NCBI GenBank assembly: GCA_025454925.1
Contig: JALONM010000037.1
Location: 1-50,718 of the forward strand
Direction: 5' to 3'
DNA length: 50,718 nt
From: Cytophagaceae bacterium
Lineage (GTDB): Bacteria > Bacteroidota > Bacteroidia > Cytophagales > Cytophagaceae
The position numbers and the translations under genes are program-made. The stretch's first letter is position 1. Each line of letters starts with the position of its first letter. Shown one piece after another: positions 6,608-13,280 of the stretch. The notes beneath the pieces are model-generated. The model searched no databases and was not told the DNA's origin. It was given only the letters and a program-made list of their open reading frames with translations.

Positions 6608-8986
6608 ATGCTGTTCTTACATCTTTCCTATGTTATTCGACAAAATTTTATACTGCTACTGCTCATGGTACCGGTTTGTTTGCAGGCGCAACGTTCCCTG
6701 TTTAATACATTTCCGCTTTCCTGGCAGGGCGACACCGCTTTGTTTCGATCTGTCCGCAACGGTATTCAAAGTCAGGGTCGTCCCCAATCCGAAACCATAG
6801 CCTGTTCTACGAAGCTTGATTCACGGGACGCTTGGTACATGGAATGTCAGTTGCGTTGTAATTTTACTCTCAGCTCCTCTAATTTTCCGGAGCTGCTGTG
6901 GGGGCTGGAGAGTGCGGAGGGCAAATCCGGCGATTACTTGGTGCTGCGATGGTCTCATACCCGCCAATCCCTGCAATTACTTATCATACAACCGGCCAGC
7001 ACAAGGCTATTGATGGAATCAAGAAACGGAATTGTCAGGAATGGGAAGAGCCTTCGTGTTCGCCTGTTGTGCCAGTCGCAGCAGGTAGAGATGCATACAG
7101 ATACTTCCCTCATGGGAAATTGGCACCTGGAGGGTAGGCAACGTATGCCCTCACCTGGGCGAATCCATTCGTTGGGATTTGCATTCAAACACACCTCCAC
7201 ACGGGCTTCCTTGCTGTTTATAGAACATCTTCTTGATTTGTCTTTGCCTTTGCGGCTAGTCTCCTCGCGCATTCGATCGGCAAAGGAATTGGAACTTATA
7301 TTTTCTAAACCATTTACCGATTCCATGCAATGCCAGCTGCATCCCTCCTGGACAGGCTTAATACAGCGGATAGTAGCGGATACTGTATTCCTTGATTTCG
7401 CGCAGCCCTTGCCTGTCGGACGTACCCAAGCTTTTTTGCTTACCATGGCAGACCAGCAGGGTACAATACGATGGCGCGATTCCATCTTTCTGCACTACCT
7501 ACCCGATGTTCAGCGAGGCCAGGTGCGCCTTTCCGAAGTGATGCCCGATCCTCAGGAAAATAAAGAAGAATTTGTAGAGCTGTATAATGCAAGTTCCGAT
7601 ACACTTAGCACTGAGGGAATGCGCTTCTGCGATGCCCACCTGTGCGCCTATCTCCCTTCTGTACTTTTATTTCCAGGAGCCCGATATGTATTCACTGCCT
7701 CCGATCCCCGATTTTCTATGCCTTCACTCAATAATCAGTCGGATCAATTGTATTTATGGAGCCCAGCGATGGTACTACTGGATACCTTGAAGTACGATTC
7801 CCGCTATTGGAAAGGACAATTGACCAAAGGCGTTTCCCTGGAATCCACTTTAGCGAAACTATCTTGCGCATCCGAAGATACCTGGTTCCCTTCCCAACAA
7901 ACAGGGGGATCTCCAGGCTTGCCAAATTCCTGTGAACGCACCGATTGGATTTGGTCAGCGCAGGTAATGGCGCAAAACAAAACGTTGGAATGTACATTCA
8001 ATCTACCTTTAGACACTCGCAATCCTTACCTGCAAATCAATGGAGCCACCTTGTCGGGTGTTTTTCTTTCGCCGTATCGATGGGTGGCTACTCTTGATTC
8101 AATTCCTTCTGACGAATTGAAGATTGAAATCCACCATGAAAATTCTTGTTTCGCGCCGGAGACTACATTACAGGTATTGCCTTCCTTTTATCCGGAGCCA
8201 GAAACAATAAGAATGACAGAAATATTGTTTAATCCCAAACCATATGGATCAGACTATTTAGAACTGAAAAATACCGGAAATAGAAATATATACATTGATA
8301 CATTGTTGCTCAGTAATGGAGGACCTTCCGTAGCATTGCCCTTGCAGTATACCTGGGCTCCAGGGGAGGTGCTTGTTTGTAGTGCCGACACAGCATGGGT
8401 GCAGGCTAAGTACATGTCAGATTGCCCTGCCAAGTGGTTTCAATGCAAACTTCCCTTGTTCCCAGATTCAGGGGTGCATCTGGTTTTGAAGTGGAAAGAA
8501 ATACGTTTGGACGAATGCAACGTTTCGGAACGGTTTCATTACAAACAATTGGAGTCTTTTGAAGGAGTAGCACTCGAGAGGCAGCAATGGACAGGCCCTT
8601 GGGAGTATCAATGGAAAAGTTGTCTGCAGGAGGGAGCCCCAGGTTGCTCACCTAAAATCAGCACCGGACAGTTGGCCATCGAGGAAGGATGGGTGTTGAA
8701 TTCCCTTCTGCTATCACCAGATGATCCTGAACGGTCCGAAATCCGAATTGCCTGGGAAGGCGAAACCGCCGTAAAAGTGAGCGCAGAAATTTTAACAATC
8801 AATGGCAATCATGTGAGCAACCTGGCCAGTTCCGTTTGGATTCAGCCAGGACAATTCCTCCGTTGGGATGGTTGGAGCAAAGACCGCCAAGTTCCCACTG
8901 GCTGGTACGTGCTCAAGGTAATCACCGAACATCCCGATAAAAAAAATGTTTCAAGAAAAGTAGTGTCCGTTATAAGAAGCAATTGA
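6608..8986 (+). CDS. Secreted lamin-tail-domain protein with C-terminal FlgD-like segment
   Basis: About 792 residues from Met 6608, which precedes a hydrophobic export signal ending 'VPVCLQAQ'. The open frame begins earlier, at 6524, but those residues do not look like a signal; Met 6665 is another possible start. Two lamin-tail-like segments are visible: 'VRLSEVMPDPQENKEEFVEL' (near nt 7520-7770) and 'IRMTEILFNPKPYGSDYLEL' (near nt 8205-8470). The end carries 'EILTINGNHVSNLA' and 'WDGWSKDRQVPTGWYVLKV', the FlgD-Ig-like fold often seen at the C-terminus of Bacteroidota surface proteins. A role in surface binding is inferred; no enzyme motif was recognised. It is divergent from asd. Confidence 0.75.
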   Translation: MLFLHLSYVIRQNFILLLLMVPVCLQAQRSLFNTFPLSWQGDTALFRSVRNGIQSQGRPQSETIACSTKLDSRDAWYMECQLRCNFTLSSSNFPELLWGLESAEGKSGDYLVLRWSHTRQSLQLLIIQPASTRLLMESRNGIVRNGKSLRVRLLCQSQQVEMHTDTSLMGNWHLEGRQRMPSPGRIHSLGFAFKHTSTRASLLFIEHLLDLSLPLRLVSSRIRSAKELELIFSKPFTDSMQCQLHPSWTGLIQRIVADTVFLDFAQPLPVGRTQAFLLTMADQQGTIRWRDSIFLHYLPDVQRGQVRLSEVMPDPQENKEEFVELYNASSDTLSTEGMRFCDAHLCAYLPSVLLFPGARYVFTASDPRFSMPSLNNQSDQLYLWSPAMVLLDTLKYDSRYWKGQLTKGVSLESTLAKLSCASEDTWFPSQQTGGSPGLPNSCERTDWIWSAQVMAQNKTLECTFNLPLDTRNPYLQINGATLSGVFLSPYRWVATLDSIPSDELKIEIHHENSCFAPETTLQVLPSFYPEPETIRMTEILFNPKPYGSDYLELKNTGNRNIYIDTLLLSNGGPSVALPLQYTWAPGEVLVCSADTAWVQAKYMSDCPAKWFQCKLPLFPDSGVHLVLKWKEIRLDECNVSERFHYKQLESFEGVALERQQWTGPWEYQWKSCLQEGAPGCSPKISTGQLAIEEGWVLNSLLLSPDDPERSEIRIAWEGETAVKVSAEILTINGNHVSNLASSVWIQPGQFLRWDGWSKDRQVPTGWYVLKVITEHPDKKNVSRKVVSVIRSN

Positions 8987-9320
8987 TGCCCACCAGAAGA
9001 TAGGACAAACGACAAGGATAGATTTTTTTGAAAAGGAGAGATGACGAGCAGGGCCTCTCAAATGACCATTACACCCGGTCCCCTTTGTACTATTGGTATT
9101 CACACCCATTCGCTTCCAACTTCCCATTCCATGAAACGAAATTAGACCGAATAAATTTATCCGGTCTAGTTCATTTCACAAATTAATTTTATATTTCGTA
9201 CGGAGGAATGGGTGCATTGGGTAATTTTTTTTGAGATGGTAAGGGAATGTAATTCAATCAGTATTCTTACTGTTCATAAAAAGCAACCATTCATGACCGG
9301 AATTTGAGAACAGAGGAGGT
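8987..9320. other. Gene-free gap of 334 bases
   Basis: No convincing reading frame or RNA gene. The only structured items are the palindrome at 9143-9168 and a TATATTTC sequence at 9190-9197, one base off the -7 consensus, with no -33 partner. Confidence 0.6.
9143..9168. promoter_or_regulatory. 26-bp near-perfect palindrome
   Basis: TAGACCGAATAAA is followed without a loop by TTTATCCGGTCTA; the arms differ at one position. It lies 157 bases after the lamin-tail gene and 152 bases before the next start. It could be a protein-binding operator or the stem of a terminator; the lack of a loop and of a T-run favours a binding site. Confidence 0.45.
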
Positions 9321-10751
9321 ATGTCAAAACTAAAAAATATCATTAAGCAGTTATCGGTTGCAGATTTTCAGGCAATATTTGATTCCCTGATGGAAAGCAA
9401 TGCGGAAAAATCTGCTCATTTATTAAAATTTATGCGTGAAAAGCAATTAAGTGATTCCAGAATTATGGAAGAACTTAATGTGAACTCCAACGCTTATTAT
9501 ACCCTACGTTCCAGGCTTAATCAAAAGATCGAGGAGCATTTGCTTCAGCAAATGGAAACTCCCAGGATTACTTTGTTGAAAAAAGTAGCCACCATCAACG
9601 AGATTTTGTTTACCAAAAAAAGAGGCGTATCCATAGCAACCTTGCGGAAAATGGAGAAAGAGTTAATGGATTATGATTTGGCCAATGAACTCACCGTCAT
9701 TTATAAAAACCTCAAAAAGTTTCATCTAGGCACGCAAGATTACTTTACCTACTCGCAGCTCTACAATAAGCACGTAGCGTATATGTTGGCCGTGGACAAA
9801 GCCGAAGATCTGGTGTCGCAATATTTCTACCGCTATGGCGAATATGTGCTAGGAGGAGGTACTGCCGAAAAACTGGCTCTTGGTATGCTGCGCCAGGAAA
9901 TTGAAAACGTCACCAAACTTTATCAGAGTCACCGCTTATTCGTATTTCAAAATTGTGTCGATATTTTCCATCACTTGTTTGTAGAACCTTTTTTGGTAAA
10001 TGAAGAAATCGAACGACTCTTTGACAAAGTAGGAAGTATATTTGATTTGTATCACCTCGATGCTACCTATTACCATTTAAAGCCGGTCTTTGAATATTTG
10101 CATTTCGAATACAACTATCAGAAGGCCCAATACAAACAATCCACTACCCAATACGAAGAAGTCAACGAAAACGTGGCATCTTTGCTGTCAAACTACCATA
10201 GCTTTACATTTCCACCACAGTTTCTTTTAACAAAGTTAAACAGAGCCATTCTACTGGGAGAAACCAAATACCTGGCCGACGAAAACAAAAAATTGTTTGA
10301 TGATTTTGAAGTAGATAAGCAAAACGTTCCCCAATATGTAATGTACACTTCTTATCGTGCGCTTTCTTGCTATTACCTTGGTAAGTACGACGAAGCGGCC
10401 AAATGGATCAATCAGATGCTCAACGAACAGAGTCTGAAAAAAAATCCAAACACCATGATGGAAGTGAAAATGTTTTTGGCGTTGCAATACTGTCTCATGA
10501 AGGATAATGAGCTGTATAACCAACTATCCAACAGTATACTTCGTCAAGTACGATTGATGGGCAAAGATTCCTGTGAACACATTGTTCTGTTAAACAAGAT
10601 CTTTAAGGTGTCCATTACGCCAGGTCGTAAGGGTAAATCCCAGAAAATCGAAGCTCTGATGGATGGCCTTTCTGCCATGATACCTGCGTACTTCTCGCCA
10701 TTTCAATTTATAAACATCCAGCAAGACTTTGTCGATAGGTTGTCTCAATAG
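9321..10751 (+). CDS. Unrecognised helical-repeat protein with N-terminal HTH-like segment
   Basis: A 476-residue soluble, nearly all-helical protein without a signal peptide or membrane segment. Residues about 35-75 ('LSDSRIMEELNVNSNAYYTL', then a basic helix) look like a helix-turn-helix. The remainder has repeated Tyr/Leu-rich helix pairs, including 'SYRALSCYYLGKYDEAAKWI', a good TPR-type hairpin. This would fit a TPR-containing regulator or scaffold, but I do not recognise the family and assign no function. GGAGGT abuts the ATG with no spacing, so it is unlikely to act as a normal Shine-Dalgarno. A response regulator gene follows 94 bases downstream on the same strand. Confidence 0.75.
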   Translation: MSKLKNIIKQLSVADFQAIFDSLMESNAEKSAHLLKFMREKQLSDSRIMEELNVNSNAYYTLRSRLNQKIEEHLLQQMETPRITLLKKVATINEILFTKKRGVSIATLRKMEKELMDYDLANELTVIYKNLKKFHLGTQDYFTYSQLYNKHVAYMLAVDKAEDLVSQYFYRYGEYVLGGGTAEKLALGMLRQEIENVTKLYQSHRLFVFQNCVDIFHHLFVEPFLVNEEIERLFDKVGSIFDLYHLDATYYHLKPVFEYLHFEYNYQKAQYKQSTTQYEEVNENVASLLSNYHSFTFPPQFLLTKLNRAILLGETKYLADENKKLFDDFEVDKQNVPQYVMYTSYRALSCYYLGKYDEAAKWINQMLNEQSLKKNPNTMMEVKMFLALQYCLMKDNELYNQLSNSILRQVRLMGKDSCEHIVLLNKIFKVSITPGRKGKSQKIEALMDGLSAMIPAYFSPFQFINIQQDFVDRLSQ

Positions 10752-10771
10752 TCACACGTGCATAATCTTTG
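10740..10771 (+). promoter_or_regulatory. Weak candidate promoter for the response regulator
   Basis: TTG at 10740-10742 and AATCTTTG at 10764-10771 are separated by 21 bases. One base differs from the -7 consensus, and the TTG lies in the last codons of the preceding gene. Confidence 0.3.
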
Positions 10772-10845
10772 CAAAAAATTAATGTAAGAAATTGCCTTTA
10801 AATGAAGCTTTTCATACCTTTAAAAACATTTTTTGTTAAATCTGA

Positions 10846-11265
10846 ATGGGAATGACAGTTGTAACACGGAAATTTCACAATGTAATGTTGGTGGATGATA
10901 ATGAGATTGATAATCTCATTAACCAAAAGATGATTGAGGCGGCTGAAATTTGCGATCATATTTTCCTTCATTCCGGAGCCAAAGGCGCCTTGGAGTTTTT
11001 GAAAAATATCGAAAAACTCAGTACAAAGGGTGATGGTGGTTACTTGCCCGACTTGATCTTCCTTGATATTGATATGCCCTTGATGGATGGTTTTCAGTTT
11101 TTAGATGAATTTGAAAAATTATCCGATCACGTAAAAGATCATTGCAAAATTGTAATGCTCACCTCTTCGCTAAATCCGCAAGATATGAGCAAAGCAAAGA
11201 AAAACAAGTTCGTGGTCAAATACCTCAATAAGCCACTAACGCAGGATAGCATCAAAAAAATTTAA
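10846..11265 (+). CDS. Single-domain response regulator (CheY-like receiver)
   Basis: A 139-residue receiver domain without an output domain. Metal-binding acidic residues Asp17/Asp18 ('MLVDDNEID'), the phosphoacceptor Asp74 ('FLDIDMPLMDGF'), the switch Thr106 ('VMLTSS') and Lys129 ('YLNKPL') are all present, so it should be phosphorylatable. Such proteins relay phosphate or act by protein contact. No histidine kinase is in the window. The upstream helical-repeat gene may be a partner, which is inference from position only. The start gives a slightly long N-terminus; Met3 is possible. The gene ends at a strong hairpin terminator. Confidence 0.92.
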   Translation: MGMTVVTRKFHNVMLVDDNEIDNLINQKMIEAAEICDHIFLHSGAKGALEFLKNIEKLSTKGDGGYLPDLIFLDIDMPLMDGFQFLDEFEKLSDHVKDHCKIVMLTSSLNPQDMSKAKKNKFVVKYLNKPLTQDSIKKI

Positions 11266-11266
11266 T

Positions 11267-11297
11267 AAAAAAGAGGAGCCTAGTACTCCTCTTTTTT
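11267..11297. terminator. Bidirectional terminator between response regulator and hydrolase
   Basis: AAAAAAGAGGAG, a seven-base loop and CTCCTCTTTTTT form a perfect 12-bp stem flanked by A and T runs. It serves both converging genes, whose stop codons lie within five bases on either side. Confidence 0.9.
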
Positions 11298-11300
11298 ATT

Positions 11301-12140
11301 TCAACGCCCTCCGAAGGGAGATTTAGGAGAAAAAGGCTCCCAACACGATTCCAGTTTTTTTAAAATTCCTGTGTGCCCGCATTCCAGCCGGATCCATGTA
11401 AATATTCCTGGAGGCAGAACGCTTAAAGGGCTTACATCCTCTTCCCGGATCACTTTGTCGAATTTACCAGTAATCAAGGTAACCAAGACGCGGTGTTGAT
11501 GAATGCTTTTAATTCTACTCGACAAGGGGCCGTAAAAGAGCCGAAAGGCAACCCAGGTTTTATAAGCCATTTGCCGTTGCACGGGTGTGGCCATTTGAGT
11601 TTTGCTGAATTTAACCGCGGGTATCGAAACCAGTTTCCACTTTTCTGCCCAATTGGCCAAGGCTAAAAAAGCGTTCGGATGATGCGTGATTCTTTTAAAC
11701 ACATATCGACTCAGCGCATTGCGAGTAGCAATGCTGTAAAATTTATTTTTTCGAATGCCATCCGGAGCGATTAAATATAATTCATCAATCGAGGCCGCAT
11801 CAAAATCCAAGGTACAAAGTGCAAATTTCCCCCCCATACTAAATCCCATCATACTATACCGTACAATGGAGTGGCGCTTTTTCAATGTTTCTATAAAGCG
11901 CTTCCAGAGCGATAATGGCAGAGCCTTTGTTTTCGTCCAAACGCTTTTCCCATGGTAAGGCAAGTCAATACTATAAACCGTAAAGTGCTGGTGCAACGCT
12001 TGAAGAGGAAAAAAACTGCTACCCTCCAGCCCATACCCATGAAACGCCAGCAACACCTGGGGCCCGTTTCCCCATCGATAATAATGCAGTTTCAATTCCG
12101 GACATATTTCAATGCTATCCGAATACATCTCCTTACTCAT
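11301..12140 (-). CDS. Alpha/beta hydrolase
   Basis: A 279-residue cytoplasmic alpha/beta hydrolase. 'LLAFHGYGLEGSSFF' holds the oxyanion-hole HG motif, the nucleophile elbow is 'GFSMGG' (Ser101), and the likely acid and base are Asp228 ('TGKFDKV') and His256 ('CGHTG'), so the catalytic triad is complete. The substrate cannot be inferred; the family covers esterases, lipases and thioesterases. Its first codons overlap the end of the SemiSWEET gene by eight bases on the same strand, suggesting translational coupling. An internal Met5 would remove the overlap. The C-terminus is rich in Pro, Gly and Arg. Confidence 0.85.
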   Translation of the reverse strand: MSKEMYSDSIEICPELKLHYYRWGNGPQVLLAFHGYGLEGSSFFPLQALHQHFTVYSIDLPYHGKSVWTKTKALPLSLWKRFIETLKKRHSIVRYSMMGFSMGGKFALCTLDFDAASIDELYLIAPDGIRKNKFYSIATRNALSRYVFKRITHHPNAFLALANWAEKWKLVSIPAVKFSKTQMATPVQRQMAYKTWVAFRLFYGPLSSRIKSIHQHRVLVTLITGKFDKVIREEDVSPLSVLPPGIFTWIRLECGHTGILKKLESCWEPFSPKSPFGGR

Positions 12141-12405
12141 GTTTTTGGGATCGTAACGAACGTATTTTCATAATCAGGATATAGCCCGCGAGTAAAATGG
12201 TAATACCATTGGCCACCATCACTGGCACCGAATGAATAAGTATGCCATATACCCCCCACAGTGCCAGTCCAAACGTGAAAATGACAAACATAAGTAACGA
12301 TATAGATTCGGTGTTGCGGGTTTTATAAATGAGAAGCACTTGAGGCAAAAAAGCAACGGTAGTGCAAGTAGCGGCTATATAGCCAAGGATTTCTGTGGTA
12401 CTCAT
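12133..12405 (-). CDS. SemiSWEET sugar transporter (PQ-loop family)
   Basis: A 90-residue protein with three membrane helices: 'ILGYIAATCTTVAFLPQVLL', 'ISLLMFVIFTFGLALWGVYG' and 'VMVANGITILLAGYILIM'. The FLPQ motif in the first helix and the single three-helix bundle identify the bacterial SemiSWEET half-transporter, which forms dimers that move mono- or disaccharides down their gradient. The length is typical. It is the first gene of a two-gene unit with the hydrolase and has a good upstream promoter at 12433-12462. Which sugar it carries cannot be told. Confidence 0.9.
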   Translation of the reverse strand: MSTTEILGYIAATCTTVAFLPQVLLIYKTRNTESISLLMFVIFTFGLALWGVYGILIHSVPVMVANGITILLAGYILIMKIRSLRSQKHE

Positions 12406-12432
12406 TTTTCGTCAACAAGCGGTAGTCTTATT

Positions 12433-12462
12433 CAAATGTATGGAAATATGTTTCAACTCCAA
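12433..12462 (-). promoter_or_regulatory. Promoter of the SemiSWEET-hydrolase unit
   Basis: On the minus strand, TTG (12460-12462) is followed after 19 bases by TACATTTG (12433-12440). Both parts and the spacing match the Bacteroidota consensus. The -7 element lies 27 bases before the SemiSWEET start. Confidence 0.7.
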
Positions 12463-12647
12463 GGAACTTGTAATTCACAGGACAATCGTAAACCGAAAAA
12501 ATCTTTATTGGCCCGCGAATCGCAGGCGCTGGAAAGCCATTTTTCAAAGAAGCGAACCGTGGAGAATATTTTTATAGTTTTCTCTGGATGATATTTTAAT
12601 AAGGAAGAAGAATTTAGTTTCAATTCCTAAACTCAATACGATGCTAT

Positions 12648-12762
12648 TGGGCGTGCCCCACGTGGCGCCTTAAACGCCACGTGGGTCGGGCTCTCCGCTT
12701 TTACTCCTCGCGGCGGCGCTTGTAGCGCCACCGCTGCGGGGTACCGCTGCGATCCCTCACGC
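12648..12762 (+). repeat. Structured intergenic repeat, copy A
   Basis: Begins TGGGCGTGCCCC and ends GATCCCTCACGC, with the shared core GGGTCGGGCT in the middle. Hairpin 1 uses CCACGTGGCG with CGCCACGTGG; hairpin 2 pairs the GC-rich arms around TTGTAG. Compared with copies B and C the core lacks the A of CTATCGCT. A further small hairpin (12767-12783) follows. The element is much richer in G+C than its surroundings. Confidence 0.75.
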
Positions 12763-12803
12763 AAAACCGGCGCTGCGCACCGGCATTCATTTCTACTTCA
12801 ACT

Positions 12804-12838
12804 GGCTTTTCTCAAAGAAGCGAAATTTTGAGAAAGCC
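12804..12838. other. Hairpin between repeat copies A and B
   Basis: GGCTTTTCTCAAA pairs with TTTTGAGAAAGCC, a 12-bp stem with one bulge and a nine-base loop. It may be a terminator or part of the repeat cluster; no T-run follows on either strand. Confidence 0.5.
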
Positions 12839-12994
12839 CATGCATGGTAGATCCATGGCCTGCATATCTCCATAGAAAATCATAGACTTCGAAAGTAATT
12901 TCGTTGTGTTTCATTCCATCTGAAATTTATGAGTCATTTCTCCATAGAAAGATTTTTAATAGAGGAATTCCATTTAAAAATATGGTTGGTATTT

Positions 12995-13107
12995 GCGTGA
13001 GGGATAGAGTGTAAAGCCTGGTGGTGGGGGGGGGGGGGGGGGGGCCCGCGCCACCACCACCAGGCTTGCAGCGATAGCCCGACCCAAGCGTAGCGAGGGA
13101 CACGCCC
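12995..13107 (-). repeat. Structured intergenic repeat, copy B (with G19 tract)
   Basis: Read on the minus strand it runs from GGGCGTGTCCCTCGC through GGGTCGGGCTATCGCTGCAA to CTCTATCCCTCACGC. Hairpin 2 is formed by GCCTGGTGGTGG and CCACCACCACCAGGC, and its loop carries an uninterrupted run of 19 G at 13026-13044 on the plus strand. Confidence 0.8.
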
Positions 13108-13225
13108 AAAATAATTTCTTAAGTTTGAATACCCATAATAGTAACCTAGTGGTGGAAGGTTTAGCAAAGCAACCTCAGCAACTTCTTGAAAGCAGTGGTA
13201 AACGAAGTTATTGAGAGGGATGCAA

Positions 13226-13260
13226 TAAAAAAGGTTTGCCTAGCAGACAAACCTTTTTTA
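13226..13260. terminator. Terminator after typA
   Basis: AAAAAAGGTTTG and CAAACCTTTTTT form a long stem with a short loop, 21 bases past the typA stop. T-runs are present on both strands, so it also blocks rightward read-through. Confidence 0.85.
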
Positions 13261-13280
13261 ATAAAATATTCGGGCAACGA

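Larger units (their letters stand above)
12406..13280. other. Gene-free region of 875 bases rich in structured repeats
   Basis: No credible gene. It contains the SemiSWEET promoter, two opposed repeat elements (12648-12762 and 12995-13107), the hairpin at 12804-12838, a 12-mer TCTCCATAGAAA occurring twice (12867 and 12939), the 13-mer TCAAAGAAGCGAA occurring twice (near 12544 and 12812), and the typA terminator. Small frames encoding Pro/Gly runs here arise from the poly-G tract and are not genes. Confidence 0.7.

Noticed and set aside
6955-7485. A 176-codon reading frame antisense to the lamin-tail gene
   Set aside because: It lies wholly inside a well-supported gene, shows no domain, and its Cys/Arg/Ser-rich composition is typical of a shadow frame.
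12648-13107. Possible CRISPR array
   Set aside because: Only two copies here, in opposite orientation, over 100 bases long, internally palindromic with variable arms and with no regular spacers or cas genes.
12927-13167. Two overlapping frames encoding Pro or Gly runs
   Set aside because: The low-complexity residues come from the poly-G tract and GGT/CCA repeats of copy B; there is no family match.
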